Source: Endothia cerciana
Taxonomy: Eukaryota; Ascomycota; Sordariomycetes; Diaporthales; Cryphonectriaceae
Direction of reading: 5' to 3'
Assembly (NCBI GenBank): GCA_026119935.1
Contig: JALRMH010000002.1
Location: 124,001 to 188,000 of the forward strand
Length of the DNA: 64,000 nucleotides
Position 1 is the stretch's first letter; each line of letters opens with the position of its first letter. The position numbers and the translations under genes are program-made. The notes beneath the pieces are model-generated. The model was not told the DNA's origin. It was given only the letters and a program-made list of their open reading frames with translations, and made no database searches. Of the stretch, positions 31,801-44,800 are shown piece after piece.

Positions 31801-34800
31801 TTGGGATATCTGGCCAGGATAAGGCGAGGTTTCGTCCGCTGTATGGGGGCTACGTATGAACTCTGCCGCGAATTCCCAACAAAGCGCCCCCAGGCCTGGA
31901 CGGACGTACCTTGGGCTTCTCGAAGACTTACACATGGGGATGGTACCGTGTAGGAAGGGATCCGCGTGACAATTTGGACGGCGACGGCTGGCCCGGCTGG
32001 CAGGGCTCCTTCGTGACCTGCAGGGTTGATTGAGCAGGATACCCCCCGGCCCTCGCCGACAGGGGAGACGGGCCGTTGGGGCGCTGATAAGAGGGAACAC
32101 CACCGCCGGCCATCCTCCGGCTCCGTCCGCCGTAACATGCTAACAGTGACTATCGAGACGCGGCTCCACTCCACGACTACTACGGTTACATGCCTATGTA
32201 GTAGCGACCGGGACGTCACGTCTTCCACCACTTGTTTGTTCCAGCGTCTCTGCTCCATAGTGAACTATGGTGTGTGCTGGTATCATCAGGTCTTGCCCTC
32301 GACGCCTTCCTTGCGAGGAGTAGCCTGAATGTGGCGTCTAAGATCACCGGCGGCCCTAAACCTTGGTGCCCCTGGTCGCCCCTTGTGCCCCTCCCACCTC
32401 CCTCACACGGCCGGCGGCCTCCTGACCTAGGCGCCCCGAGTCAGCCGTGCTATCGCTAGCCCGCTACGCCCCCAGTGTCTGACAGACAAGTGTGTTCCCA
32501 CGCGGTGAGTTGCACCCGGGGGGAGGATCATGTACTAGAGCAGCCTCAAACTCGGCGGCGGCGGGACAGTATAGTACGTGCAAGCATCACCCAGACCTGC
32601 CATGTGGGGAGGGGGGGAGGGAGAGGGAAACCTTGACGAGCTCACGAAAGCGTTATCGCAGGATCAAAACGCCTGTGTAATTTAAGGTCATCTCACACCA
32701 TAAAATTAAAATTGTGAGGCGAAAACTTTGTAAGCCCGACTCGGTCACCGGCATAGGTTCCCCTACCGCCCACCCCCCCCCCCCCGACTTCCTCTGTCCA
32801 CGCCGGGGGGGAGGGAAAAGAAGATAATCATCCAGCCGGCTCGAGCTTGGCATAGGTCCAAGCAACTGCCGGCCTGGGGAAGGAAATTTTCTGTCCCAAG
32901 AGCTCCGCTCATGCAGAGGGCCGCGATGGAGACGGCGGGCCGGCCACAGCAGTGGGCCACGAAGGAGGCAAGAGGGACAGAAAAAGAAAGAAAAAAAAGA
33001 AAGACAAAAATGATCCCACCGTTCCACTCCTGCTGCCATGTCGCGGTTCGCATGGCTCACCGCTCAGTCGCCCAACAAGAACTGCAAAAGATCAGCGGAC
33101 AATCTACTTTGCCGCGCTCTGCTCCCCCCTCCCCCTCCCCCTCCCCCTGGAGACTCCACACGGCGGCGGCCACAGGAAGTCCGGGGAAGGACACAGATTT
33201 CGGGCAGGCCGCCAGCACGTGAGCCTTGACGATTGTCACAAGGATCCGTCGGGCGCGAGGACCTCTCTCGCTCTCTCCCTCTCCCCTCCTCTCTCTCCAA
33301 GCAGGCGCGCGCCCTCTCACCCCGCTGGGTGGGCCACTCTTGTGCCGATCAAGATACCACGTTATTACAGCGATCCGTTTTCTTCTTCTTTGATTTGGCT
33401 GCCACCTTCCTCACAACCCCCCCCCCCCCGGCTCCCACGTCTTGTCCCATTAGAGTGATTACTACGGCGGTACGATGTGACGTAGCAGCAGACGGAATGG
33501 TATGCCTTGAGATGGGCACGGCATTTTGGGCTTTCTAATTGGGGGGGGGGGGGGCGAGCAGTGGGCGCTGCAGCGCCTTCCCCCTTCCAGCCGTAGACCC
33601 AAAGCCTATCCTTGACACGTCACCCCTCTCGCCCTGCCGGCGCAAGATGAAGAACCTTTTTTTTTTTTTTTTTTTTTTTTTTTGTCTTCCTTGCTGCACA
33701 TCCGGTGATCTCGTGGGCGGGGGGTGTGGTTGATGAGCCCGAGGAGGCTCGTGGCTACAAGGATGAAGATCGGCCCGGCCGGTGGTGGGAAAGATCAGGA
33801 AGAGAGAAACATGACGTCCCGCGGCCCCCTGGCCCCGTCCCAGATCATCGTAAGGGGGGGGCAAGCACGGGCAAGAAGCGGGCCTGGCCGCGAAGGGTGA
33901 GGCAGGTTCCGTAGCAAACCAAGCCCAGAGCACGCCTGTGTCCTGATGACAGCCTGCCAAGGCCTCAGGAGGCTCGGCAGGAGGCTCGGCATGGGACGGG
34001 GTTTGAGGCCAGTCTCTCCTCCCCCCCTGCCCCCCGAAACATATCAGATCTCCAGGGGCCAAGATGCTGGCGGCAGCCCGAGGCCCAGGACCTTGTCCGG
34101 GGGGGGGGGGGCGCGCTCAGGATCAAAAGAGTCGTGGACAAGGGGAGGGGGGACCGAACACAAATAGACCCCGACAGAGGATCCGTAGGTACAACATCAG
34201 GACTGGTCGTCCTGTGGTAGGACAAGTGGTTGCCTCAGTACGGAGAGGTTCACGGGAGGCCCCCCCAGCCTCGGCTCATCTCAGTGGCACTGGCCAAGTC
34301 TTTGGGAAGCCGCAGTATCGTGTGATTGTGTGCCCCGGGTACACGACAAACAATTAAACCCCACGCCCCAGCTCGGCGATCATGATCTGCTGACTGGGCC
34401 CGTCGCGGGCGATCACCCAAACACTAGCTCACGGGAATTTCCTTCTCGTCAGCATGGGAGAGCCTCACGCCAACCTGGCAGCCGGGGGCCGTGTCTCTCG
34501 TCTTCTAGAAAAGAAGGAAAGAAAGATAGTGTCAACATGAGAACAGATCCCAGCCTCCGATGATTTCACGGTCTACACCCGTACGTAGCCCAAGCCCCCC
34601 CCCCCCCCTCCCATCCCCTCAAAAAAAAACCACCAAAAATCTGCTGCGGCCTCCGTCTAGGGGAGAGTGGCGACGAGGAAATCTCCGGGCCAGGAAGGAG
34701 GGAGGATCAAGTAACTCTCGGCACCGGCGGACTGGAGTGATGTGATTTTATAAAGACTTGGGGCCACCAGGTGATCTGCCCGCCGTCTAGACTGGGGTGC

Positions 34801-35630
34801 GGACCTGGGTGGGAGTTGCCGATATTGCGACAGATAGGTGTGGCCGCTGAGGCCGGTCCTCGTTCGCTCCGCATATTCTAAGTGGGCGGGCGCAGAGCAC
34901 AGACCGCCAGGTTCCGCAGGCCTTGGCCCGCACGCTTTGGGAGCACGTGGGTGCGTGTCAGGAAGAGGAGCCGAATCGTGTTCGTGACGGATATTGTGTT
35001 GGGAATTGCATCGCCGAGTTTGGCTGTGCGCAGCCGTGCCAATAGGGTCACCAACGAAGAGACGCAGACGAGTTCTTCTCGCATCATTCCAGACGTTTCA
35101 TTATAGACGGCTAGCTAGTGTAGTACGGCTGCTTGAGTGAAGCAAGGCTCTGGTTTTTTGCTGGTTTTTTTGGGGGGGTTGGGGGGTGGGGTGGGGGGGG
35201 GATTTTGTGTTCTTTTTTTTGAAACAAGACAGTAGAGTATATAATTAAAGAAGGAAAACCTCAAAGAGTCTCTCTGTCCCTCACTTGGGTGTGGGTAGAT
35301 CCGTTTTTTTTTTACCCACCCCACCCGCCAAGCTAGAGTATCACAATTTCTGTGGCCCAAGGGCCCCCAAGTTGTTACCACCGTGAAACGCCGTGCAAAT
35401 GCTTGAAAGCCGTGCTTGCTTAATGAGGCTGCGCCCTTGTACGCCATCCGTTTGTGGTATCATGCCAGGTGCCCCCTTGTCCTTAAACCGTGCCCAGGTA
35501 TATACCGTGAGGTATCCCGATCCGTCTGCCCCCGTTTTTGGAAGATAGCCACACCCATTAGAAAGTAGATAGTAAGATAGAAGTGGTGAAACGAATGTGA
35601 GGTCGTGTCCAAACCCAGGTGGCTGGCTGC
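25865..35630. other. Gene desert 1, 9.8 kb
   Basis: No recognisable gene, RNA gene or transposon was found on either strand. Most reading frames are short and none carries a motif. The striking content is many pure G or C runs of 10-17 bases, at about 27395, 27804, 27975, 28029, 28578, 29159, 29479, 32774, 33418, 33541, 34099 and 34597. A 27-base T run sits at 33657-33683 and there are CT-rich tracts. Base composition is not A+T-rich, so simple RIP decay does not explain it. Confidence 0.55.
33657..33683. repeat. 27-base T homopolymer
   Basis: An uninterrupted T run, about 100 bp from a 14-base G run at 33541-33554. Confidence 0.95.
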
Positions 35631-36661
35631 TCAAGATGTGGGGGGCGAGCCGGAGCTGCTCGCATCGAAGTTGTGGCAGCCGCGCTCGTGGCGCTTCATG
35701 TTGCTTCGTACGCTGAACGCCTTGCCACAACCAGCGTGAGGACACTTGAAGGGCTTCTCGCCGGTATGCGAGTGGCTGTGGATGCGTAGTGAGCTGGGAC
35801 GGGAGAAGGCCTTGTTGCAGGTCTGGCAGATGTAGCGATCTTGGGACTGAGGGAACGAGGCGGCTGACGATGGCGAGATGTAGTGGTGGTGCTGCCATGG
35901 GCTGGACCCGGACGAGGGCATGGCGACGCCGAGAGGCATCGGAGGGAAGGCCTAGGGGTTTTATCAGACTTATGCTTCACGGTGGATAAAGGCTGGCACG
36001 ATGAGTGCTTACCTGAGGCAACGGCCGCTGATAGTAGAGCCCAGACACCTGGGCCTGCGGTGGGGGCGTGGGTTGCATGGCCGGGTAGTAGGAGGGCATC
36101 GCTGGGTTCGGCATGTAGGACGAGGCGAAGGTGGGAGCAGCATAAGCAGGCTGGACCGGGATGCGAGGCACCATCTGCTGGCGGTGGGCCTCAGACTCGA
36201 CATGACCCATGGACGGTGCCGGGTCGAAGTAGTAGCTCTGCGGCACTTGGCCCACGGGCTTGGTCGAGGGTGAATGGTAGCCGTCGAAGGAAGCATCTGA
36301 TGACATCGGTGGTGTCGGTGGCAGGGCACCATAACGGACGGGAGCATTGTAGTGAGAGGAGTTTGGGCGAGATTCGGAGTTTGGTGATGGCGCTGTTTGC
36401 TCCTGTCAATGCCGCGCTCATTCCCATCTCCTCTCCCCTCCCCCGGAGGGAGGGAGGGAGGTAGTAGCTCTTACCTTGCTGCGAAGCTGGGAAGGACTCC
36501 GAGGTGGGAGATCCACCGTCGGCCAGCCCGAGCAGATTCGAGATCGAAGGCAGTGAGCACTTCGAGGTGTCATCCATAGGGGGTGATGGTGGCCCCTGGG
36601 GGTGCCCGTATCCGTAATGTGCGCTGGGCTGTGCGGTGTAGGACATCGTCATGGTAGCCAT
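35631..36661 (-). CDS. C2H2 zinc-finger transcription factor, FlbC-like
   Basis: Three exons: 36661..36475, 36392..36013 and 35951..35631 (888 nt, 295 residues). Donors are GTAAGA and GTAAGC; acceptors are ACAG and CTAG. The N-terminal 190 residues are rich in Pro, Ser, Tyr and Gln, with SLPSISNLLGLAD near residue 37, and look like an activation region. Two tandem C2H2 fingers lie at about 223-278: YICQTCNKAFSRPSSLRIH, linker SHTGEKPF, then KCPHAGCGKAFSVRSNMKRH. This finger pair strongly resembles FlbC-type regulators, which act in the nucleus early in asexual development in Aspergillus and relatives. Another C2H2 protein with similar fingers is the alternative. Low-quality long frames on the opposite strand are shadows. 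Confidence 0.82.
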
Positions 36662-37655
36662 TATTGTGCCGTTCGATTATGCTCTTCCCTCCCAGAGGTG
36701 AAGTATGCGTGTGCTAGCCGCGCGATAAAAGATGACAAAGATTAAGTATTACTTGGCTGTGGGTGAGGACGTTTGCGATTCCAGATGTCCACACATAGGC
36801 TGTATATGCTTGAGTATGAAGGAGTCCTCTAAGGATGTGGCCGAAGACAGAAGGTGGGAGGGGTGGATATCTTATGTAGGTGTGACCACGAGGGCCAAGT
36901 GCCATGTGGGAATGGTAGGCCCAAGGGTCGAATGCGTTGATGAAATCTCCCGAAGCAGAGCGAGGGCGATCAAGCGGACGACGATGAGCGATGATCCTGG
37001 GAGGGTGCCGCAGTAGCAGCTGTCACAAATTGTGTGTGGGTCGGAGCCCTCGTCTAACCTCTGAGGTTGCGGAGGGGGATATGAGATGACTGCGACAAGC
37101 AAGGTGTCGTCGATCTCTGTCTGGTACCTGTCCGTAGACCAGATGTACTCCGGTACTCACGGCGCCTCGCTTGGCATTACAGGCCCCCCCCCCCCTCTTC
37201 TGACTCGGGGTGATCCCTAGCGGTGGTGCTCGTGCATGGTGGGCCGGTACCATGAGCCCCCCATGTCGGGGCCATCCCCTGGCTGCCATGGTCGTGTGTG
37301 GACCACCACCTGCGGACCAGGGGTCTATCGAGGCAGTACCCAGGTGGGTGGGTGGGTGGGTGGGGTGGGCCGTCGACATTGCAAGGCTGCTTGCGTCGGC
37401 AGCCAGCCATACAAGGTATATTGTACTATGGTACAGAGGTACGACGGCCTGACAGCAAGTTGCGAGGAAGATCGGTCTGGGAAGGGAACAAGACCCTGCA
37501 AGGAACTGCATTGGGATCCGCTCCCCAGACCAGACGGCTATCCGCCAGTCCGGCCACCCAGTTCATGCCGTGGGTATGATGTCTTCCCCAGGACAGAGAC
37601 CTGACGGCTGCTGCTTGGCTGGGAACGGAACCAGGTCTGCCCGAGCCCGGCGTAC

Positions 37656-37658
<3 letters not shown>

Positions 37659-37690
<32 letters not shown>
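37659..37690. repeat. CAGC tetranucleotide microsatellite
   Basis: About eight CAGC units. Confidence 0.9.
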
Positions 37691-37694
<4 letters not shown>

Positions 37695-38245
37695 TTCTGT
37701 CAGCCGGTCAGTGTGCTGTCGTGTGGTCTCTGCTCCGGCCAGGGCGGGCGGGGCTCAGAGGGGCAGGGGAGCTGGGCGACAAGATTAGTCCTTCTGGTGA
37801 GAATGAAGATAGGCGCGCCAAATTGCGATGAACATGCCCAGATGGGAGGCTCCAGCACAAAGGCTAACCCAAACGAGGGCGTACCTCAGTAGCCAATTCT
37901 GTGGGCCGCGGGACCAGCTTGCCTGTTGCGGGCGCACTGCCGTGTGAGTGGGATGGTTGCGGAGGACAATTCGACCATGGCATGTCGCTGGGACGACAGG
38001 GATATCCCGAGCCGGCCATGACGCACTTGAGACGAGCCACGGCCGGATTCCTCAACTGCCTCGTGGTGGATGATGCCTCAGAAGCTTCACCGATGCTGGT
38101 CTGGCTCGGCGCTGCGACCGGATTGCCCAGCTGATCTTATGCCGTCCCTCCCCCAGATGCCATCTCAAAACTTCAAACATGATACCTCGCCCCGCGTTCG
38201 GACGGGTTTGCCGCCGCCGTCCCGGAGTCCTGGACCGCCAGCAGC

Positions 38246-38255
<10 letters not shown>

Positions 38256-38303
<48 letters not shown>

Positions 38304-38306
38304 CTG
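38256..38306. repeat. TC then TG compound microsatellite
   Basis: A C run passes into about 15 TC units and then about 7 TG units. Confidence 0.9.
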
Positions 38307-41300
38307 TCTTGGACTCTTGATGATGACATGGGGCACTGGGCGTTTTAGCCACCCGAGCCGACCAGCCGCCATCTGCTCTGCGCAGATCAGACCGCGCCTG
38401 GCTTGGTAAGGATTGACGAATCTGATTCTCGAGTGGACCGACAGATCGCCTCTTGGGTTCCAACCTGCCCGGACGCGGAACCCTCGAGGCGGATCCCGAA
38501 GGTGGGCTCGCGGATAAGCTGCCACGCCCACCGGTAGCCCATCTTCCCTCGGGTCTCCAGACAATGAATGACGTTATTGCTCAAGTGCACCGTTGAACAG
38601 GCGGTCTGCGCAGCAGATTCAGATCCAGGTTGGTTCCCCATCTCTTGTAGCCTGCAGCAGCCGCAGAGCAGCCGCGGTGCCTGCCGGCTCGTACCCAAAG
38701 CGTTGTCGTGACAAGGTGTTGGCGCTGCAGCGCAACAGAGGTAGGTAGGTAGGTAAGGCACAGGCGGGCGTTCTGAGCTACGGCCACAGCCGGCAGGTGG
38801 GTTTGCTCAGCGGAATGATCCTCGCCGACCTCCCTCCCGGTGGTGGGCCCGGAACTGCCGCGCGGTCGATCGATTGCACGAGATCATAGTACACGGCTGA
38901 TCCACGCTCTGATCTTTGATATCCTACTGCTTACTGCCCTGTGCTGTGGTGGCTTGCTAGGGGACCATCTGAGACGCGGCCCACGGCGCCTCAAACAAAG
39001 CTGGGTCAGATAAGCTTGTCTGGCTTGTGGGAGAGCGAGAAACAAAAAAGAAGGTTGTTCTGACATGGCTGGTGCGACTCTGCGATTAGTAATGCGAGCA
39101 GGGCTGGGCTCCGCCTGGGGAGGCTTGCTCCCCGGGGACGGTTCCAGGTCCGCCTTTAAGGGGGCCCGTGATCGACTGTAATGTAAGGAAACAGACAGGG
39201 GCGGGCACGCGAATCAGCGCATCCTTGAGGTTTCGCCGCCGAGGAGACTTGGCATGAAGCAGAGACTGGTGGTCCGAGTTTCCGTTCCCCATGAAGGCGC
39301 CCCGTGGGTATCTGGGACAGGCAAGGTCTGACGATGACGAGGAGGGATAGGCTGCCCTCTGAGGCTCACCCTGGGCCTTATCTTGAGATTCCGTGATCGA
39401 CTTTTGACCTTTCTTGGTTCCGTGTCTGCGGTGGTCTGCGGTGCGATGTAGTGAGGGGGTGGGGGCGGGGGGCTGCTCATTGGTCATTGCTCATCGTTTG
39501 GTTGCTTGGTGCTTGGTAGTGTGTCGGGTCCCGAGCAAACCACCGATCCAAGGCTCCGTTGAGCCTCCACTTCCATCCAATCATGCGGTGGCCTAATGCC
39601 ATCCGGTGTGGCCATCCGTCGAGTTCATGCCCAGCCTGGTGAGAACTGGATATATGCGCCACGGCCGCCATAGTCAGGGTCCGTAGCTCAAGACTAACAT
39701 GCCGGTGTGGACAAGATTCATCAATGCGATGCGGATGTGTGAGTACCCGTGCGGGTTACAGTGCGGCAACCTGGCGGTGATAGAAAAGCACGCCGGCCAC
39801 AGCCTGTCCGAGATCAGGCTGGGGGCGGAGCGGAGGATATCGTTCGGAACAGATTGGGCTCGTCGAAGGCTCGAGAGGCTGGGGTTGACATCTGGAGGAG
39901 CCTCCAGAGAGTTACTCGAAACGGACAAGCGAGGGGCGAGGGGGGGGGATCGTACCCGCCTCCCCCAGAATCCGTAGTACCTGTGGCCACAACAGCCTAA
40001 TTCATGGCGGCGGTTTCAACAATGTTCCATGTCTTGATATCTCGGCAGCAGTAGTTCATCTTTTCACCATCCTCGTCCTCACCCTGACTTCCAGAGTCCT
40101 GAAGTGCCATCCTCCCATTTTCCCTCGGCACTGCCGGTCCATCCTATCACATGTAGGCGACCCGCGGCCCCCCCCCCCCCACACAGACCACCTTTTCATC
40201 ATGGGTGGCAACGACATGCGATGCTCTGCCGTACAATCCAGTGTGTCCTCAGCAATGCTCCATTCCGGACTGCCGAGAGAGAGACTGCCTGTACAACAGA
40301 GGGACCTGCGGTACATCACAGAGTACTGAATATACATTGTACGCTTTGCGCTGCCTACCCTGCGGTTCCTCGACCGATAATCACCAAACCTGGATCCCCT
40401 GGGCCAGACAGTGGACCTGGGGACGGACTACTAGCACCACGGTAGGCAATCGATCCTGGAGGGTTCTAGGGGGCGAGCGGGCTTGGGGATTTCAAATGTC
40501 GACGAGTCTAATTACTGTGGTAGTGGGTAGCGACCAGACCTTCTGGGACGGGTGCAGTATTTTCCCGTCCCGTCCACCACCCACCCACCCTTTCATCCGT
40601 CCACGACGGGCTCTGTGGTAGCGACCCCTGCCGGCGACAGCCTGCACTACCAGCAATGGCATACTGAATGCATGCTCCCGGGCCGTCATCCAAGGAGCTT
40701 CTGCAGCCCCTTTTTGGGGCATAACAACGGAATTCTCACGACTTGCAGCAGATGTCGTCTTGTCCGCTCCGCTTCCGGGTACTTGATCGTCCACGGCGCA
40801 CACGGCAGCATAGTTCGGGTGTAGGGGAAGACTGGGCCGGAGAAGACGGTTGCTGGTCTTGGGCCATGCGGAAACATCAGATCCGGTCTTCCTCAAGAGG
40901 CTCAAAGTTGGCGTTTCAATGTTTGGGATTCTGGCACGCCTCTTGATGCTGACCGAGTTTAAGCTTATAGTACGAGTTGGACACCCTGGGCTGGGCCTGC
41001 AGTGTCCGGCAACCCCTGATCTTCGCTCGCCCCCCCCCTCCCCTTCCCCCCCAAGGCGCTGGTGCAGTGCGACCACACTCCATCAGGCGGACCATCTCGT
41101 TCGTGTAGGTCATGAGCTTTGCTAACAAGCGTGGGTTGCTCCACTGGGCCCCGAGGTTTCCCCTTTTTGATGATCGTTGAGGACGCTAATGCATATGCAC
41201 GCATCAAAGAAGACGATCTACACGGGTCGAGAGATGGCGTCTTGGCGCCGTGGTCACGCCATGCTGGCGAGCCCTCTGTCTGCCGGTCTGGGAATTTTGG

Positions 41301-41802
41301 GACGCCATGTGTGATCACCCTGTCACCCTGAAGCTCAGCTTGTGACCGGAAACAGGGTCGTCGACGAGTCGTCCCGGCCCACTCGCCTCGCCGGTTCCGT
41401 CCTGTCTGTGGTCAGTGCCGCCTCGGATCTGTCGATCTCTACCCTAGAACCTCAACTGTCCTGCCTTCTCGGTTGGCCAATCCGCAAATGCCCAACGACC
41501 GCTACCCACCCCGTGGTGCTCGAGTGCGACCTACGGCACCTGCCGCCTTGCTAGCAGCTACTTGGGATTCGGGGCTTACATGGTCAGCCTTACGCCCTTG
41601 TCCGCGGCGTGGCTCGTCTAGGGAGCTCTGCTTAGCTCAGATTAACTTAACTTACTGATCGACGACGCCGCAAATTGCAGCACTTAACGGGATTCGATAC
41701 GACGCCTCTCTCGAGATGACCTCACCCTTCTGCACAGTACGTCCCTCTGCTGCTGTCCCGATATTTCCAGTCGGCTTGGCGGGGTCAGTTGTGTCTCTTT
41801 AC

Positions 41803-41811
41803 GACGACGAT

Positions 41812-41857
<46 letters not shown>

Positions 41858-41858
41858 G
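41803..41858 (+). repeat. GAC trinucleotide microsatellite
   Basis: About 18 GAC/GAT units with one GGC interruption. In one plus frame this gives poly-Asp, but the surrounding frame has no recognised domain. Confidence 0.9.
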
Positions 41859-44800
41859 GATCATTTCCAGACGGTTTGCTCAGTCTCACCTGACGATGGC
41901 ATCACGACTAAGATTGGTCGTTGTGGGGATTTATTTCAGCAACCAAATCCGCAGGACTGTCCCGTTCTACTGTGAGAGGAAGAGAGGCCTGCCGATCATC
42001 TGGAGTCGCCGACGGACTGCACTGACCCGCTACTGGTTTCTGCGCAAATGCCAGGAGTTTTCCCCTTGGTCCCTGTCAGATCTGTCAGGGGAGGTCTTAC
42101 TCACCCCCGGGGACGGTTCGGCATTACCACTCGGGCCATGCAGACGCTACCTGCCTTGGTATCAAGCTCCCACCGCGCCCATCTCAGCAACATCGTCCGT
42201 CCCGGTCCTATCTGTCAGCTGGCGGGGCAGGGGAATGACAACAAGTCATGTCGGGATTGGCGAGGTCGCAACGGCATAGGCATACCGTGGGGGACTTGAA
42301 GAACCTGTTACGCCATACCGCAGCGGACGAGGCTTATTGCCGGAGGCGGCATCCCGGACAGCTTCTGGAAAGATGTCATCCCCACAGCTTTCTCTCCCTG
42401 GCTCGTGTCAGTAGTGTGTATGGCGCGGGCGGCGCGTCTGGTCCAGCTATATCATTGCCTGGTGCTCTGTCCCAGCAATATTGCTGACGGTCTTGGTCGA
42501 ACTCTCGTCCAGCTCGGCCATTGATTAAACTTCGAGCACGGGCATCGGCAGAAACACGCCGGCTGACTAGCACCTTACCACTATACCCATTTGCATCCGA
42601 CGCCCAGGAGACCGCTATATCTGAGTTAGCAGTGACTGCTCGAGATAGACCAGGGCGCTCAGCGGTGCGGGTGACGAAAAGTTTTTCCCCTCCTCAGCCG
42701 TCTTGAAGGAGTGTGCAAAAGCAACATCGCAATCAGCGACCGCAATCCTCCTCCATATCCCGGCCCGGAGTTGAGCGTATACACTTTAGGAGGCTGGTGG
42801 ATACCGTCATTTACAAGTGGAGAATCTCTTCAGCCGACAAGCCAGCTGCAAGGGTCTCCCTGAGAGGTCCTTGTGAGCGCGTGGCATCGTCAGGGTTGCT
42901 CCAGGTCGCTCAGCCCGTGCACGATCTTGCTCTCTGAAGGGTTCGCGAAAGCTTCCGGTGTCCAGAGATGATGCTCAACGGTTGACGACGGAAAGCTCTC
43001 GACGGTGCGCTGCGAGCAGCATGACGCGAGTCCGAAAGATGGTCACGCAGCAGTCGCTCGGGCCTCTATTCATCTCAACAACCCCAGCCAGGGATGGCCT
43101 CGGGGCTTTGACCTGGAGCAAACCCATCTGAACCCTCGGTGGGTTATTGTCGATCTCTCCTCCGCCAGGATCGTGGGCAGACCGGCCTGCTGCTGCCTTC
43201 TGGTTTTAGCGCTGGTTCACACACACATGGTCATCATGGCCTAACCTCATCCTCTACAACCTGGTGGGCTTGTGTCATTTGGCAGGAACCGAGTTGCTCG
43301 GCGGCCAAAGACATCGTTCAATCCTTCAGCTCATAGTCTTTGTGCGTTGGCCTCTTTGCACCGGTGCCGCGATGTCTTTTAGGTAAGATCAACTATTGAC
43401 ATGGCCCATTCGGCTTCCGTTCCAGCTTGCTCCCAGCATGCTCCAACAGTACGACCGCTGCACGCGCGGGAACGAGTTGAATACCAATCCTGGACTAGAG
43501 AAAATGTCAGCGCCAACGGTCTGGTAGGCGGGAAAACAAAGCGGCGCACCCATATCTTGAGCCTATTGCAACAACAACATGTTTGGTTGTCTCAGCCACC
43601 GAAAGGGCCCCTCGGGGATTTTTTCGATCCCTGTCAACGGATGCTCCAGACCGCAATGCAGTGCAACGACACACAACATCCGGCCTACTGCTTTTTCTCA
43701 ATACCACCTGGTCACCCCAATGACTGTGCAGTGTGACATCGAGGCGAGCCGGGACCTGGCCGCCGGACGTGACCGCCGTGGTTCAGACGGCCCCAGTAGG
43801 ATGGCACGTGGATGGGTACCACAGTCACTCACCGCCCGAGATGATCATGCGCCAGTCGCACTCGGGCTGGAGATGAGAATATATTTGTGCGTAGCGATCG
43901 GCGTCGGGGAAACTCTATTGTGAGCACATGCTGAGAGACTTATCTCGAGCCTTGGTTGACCGGGGGAGGGGGCTTGGAAGTGCCGCCAGCAGGCGGACAC
44001 ATCCAACGTCGCCACCACCACCAACTCAAGGTCACACACAACGCACTCACATGGGGGGGGGGGGGGTCGTGCGTGTACTCTGTACATATCATGGCACCTC
44101 TCGACGCCGATACCCGTATTCGGTTTGCATTCGCGCAACTGCCAATTCAGGCATGATATCGAAGCGACGTCATCTGACTATTCTCCTACTTGGTGTGCGC
44201 TTGAGAACGCTTGCTTCTTTGACTGTAGGCTTTATATCGGAGTGCTGGCGTCCAGCCCCCGAAGGTGGCAGATTACGTTATATGGATCTGCTCTGGGGGC
44301 TTGGAGGCCGACACACACTACGGTGTGTCGACGGGTGTCAAAATCGGAGAATGAAGCTTGATGCGGGTTACGGATCGTCTGGCCCCCAAAATCCTGTCGT
44401 GGGCAGCATTCCAGGCTCACCACTCGAAGCTTTCGGTCATGCTACGCAGGAGCCCAGGACCACGACTTCTAGGTTGTACGCCTTACGCCAGGCACCACTC
44501 AGAAACAGCGTCTGGATTCGCAAGCCAGTTTCGTGACGACAGATCTGTCCCTACGTGGGTGCGGCGAATCTTACAGCTATAGCAGGACACACTATACCTT
44601 TCGGCCTACGCTCTAACACCACACGGAGCCGTAAAACCTCGCAGGCGGAGATCGCCCCGCTGCGAGCCATCGATCTTCCCGAGCCCGGCATTTGTTGCAC
44701 GGGATGCAGCAATATCTGCTCTTGTATATGGGGCTGACCCTGTGTTGCTGAGTTGGCAGTACAGACGGAGCACAGGGTGGCATGGCATATGGGCATCCTC

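Noticed and set aside
37659..38306. Regular repeats considered as a possible CRISPR array
   Set aside because: They are simple tetra- and dinucleotide microsatellites without spacers, in eukaryotic DNA.
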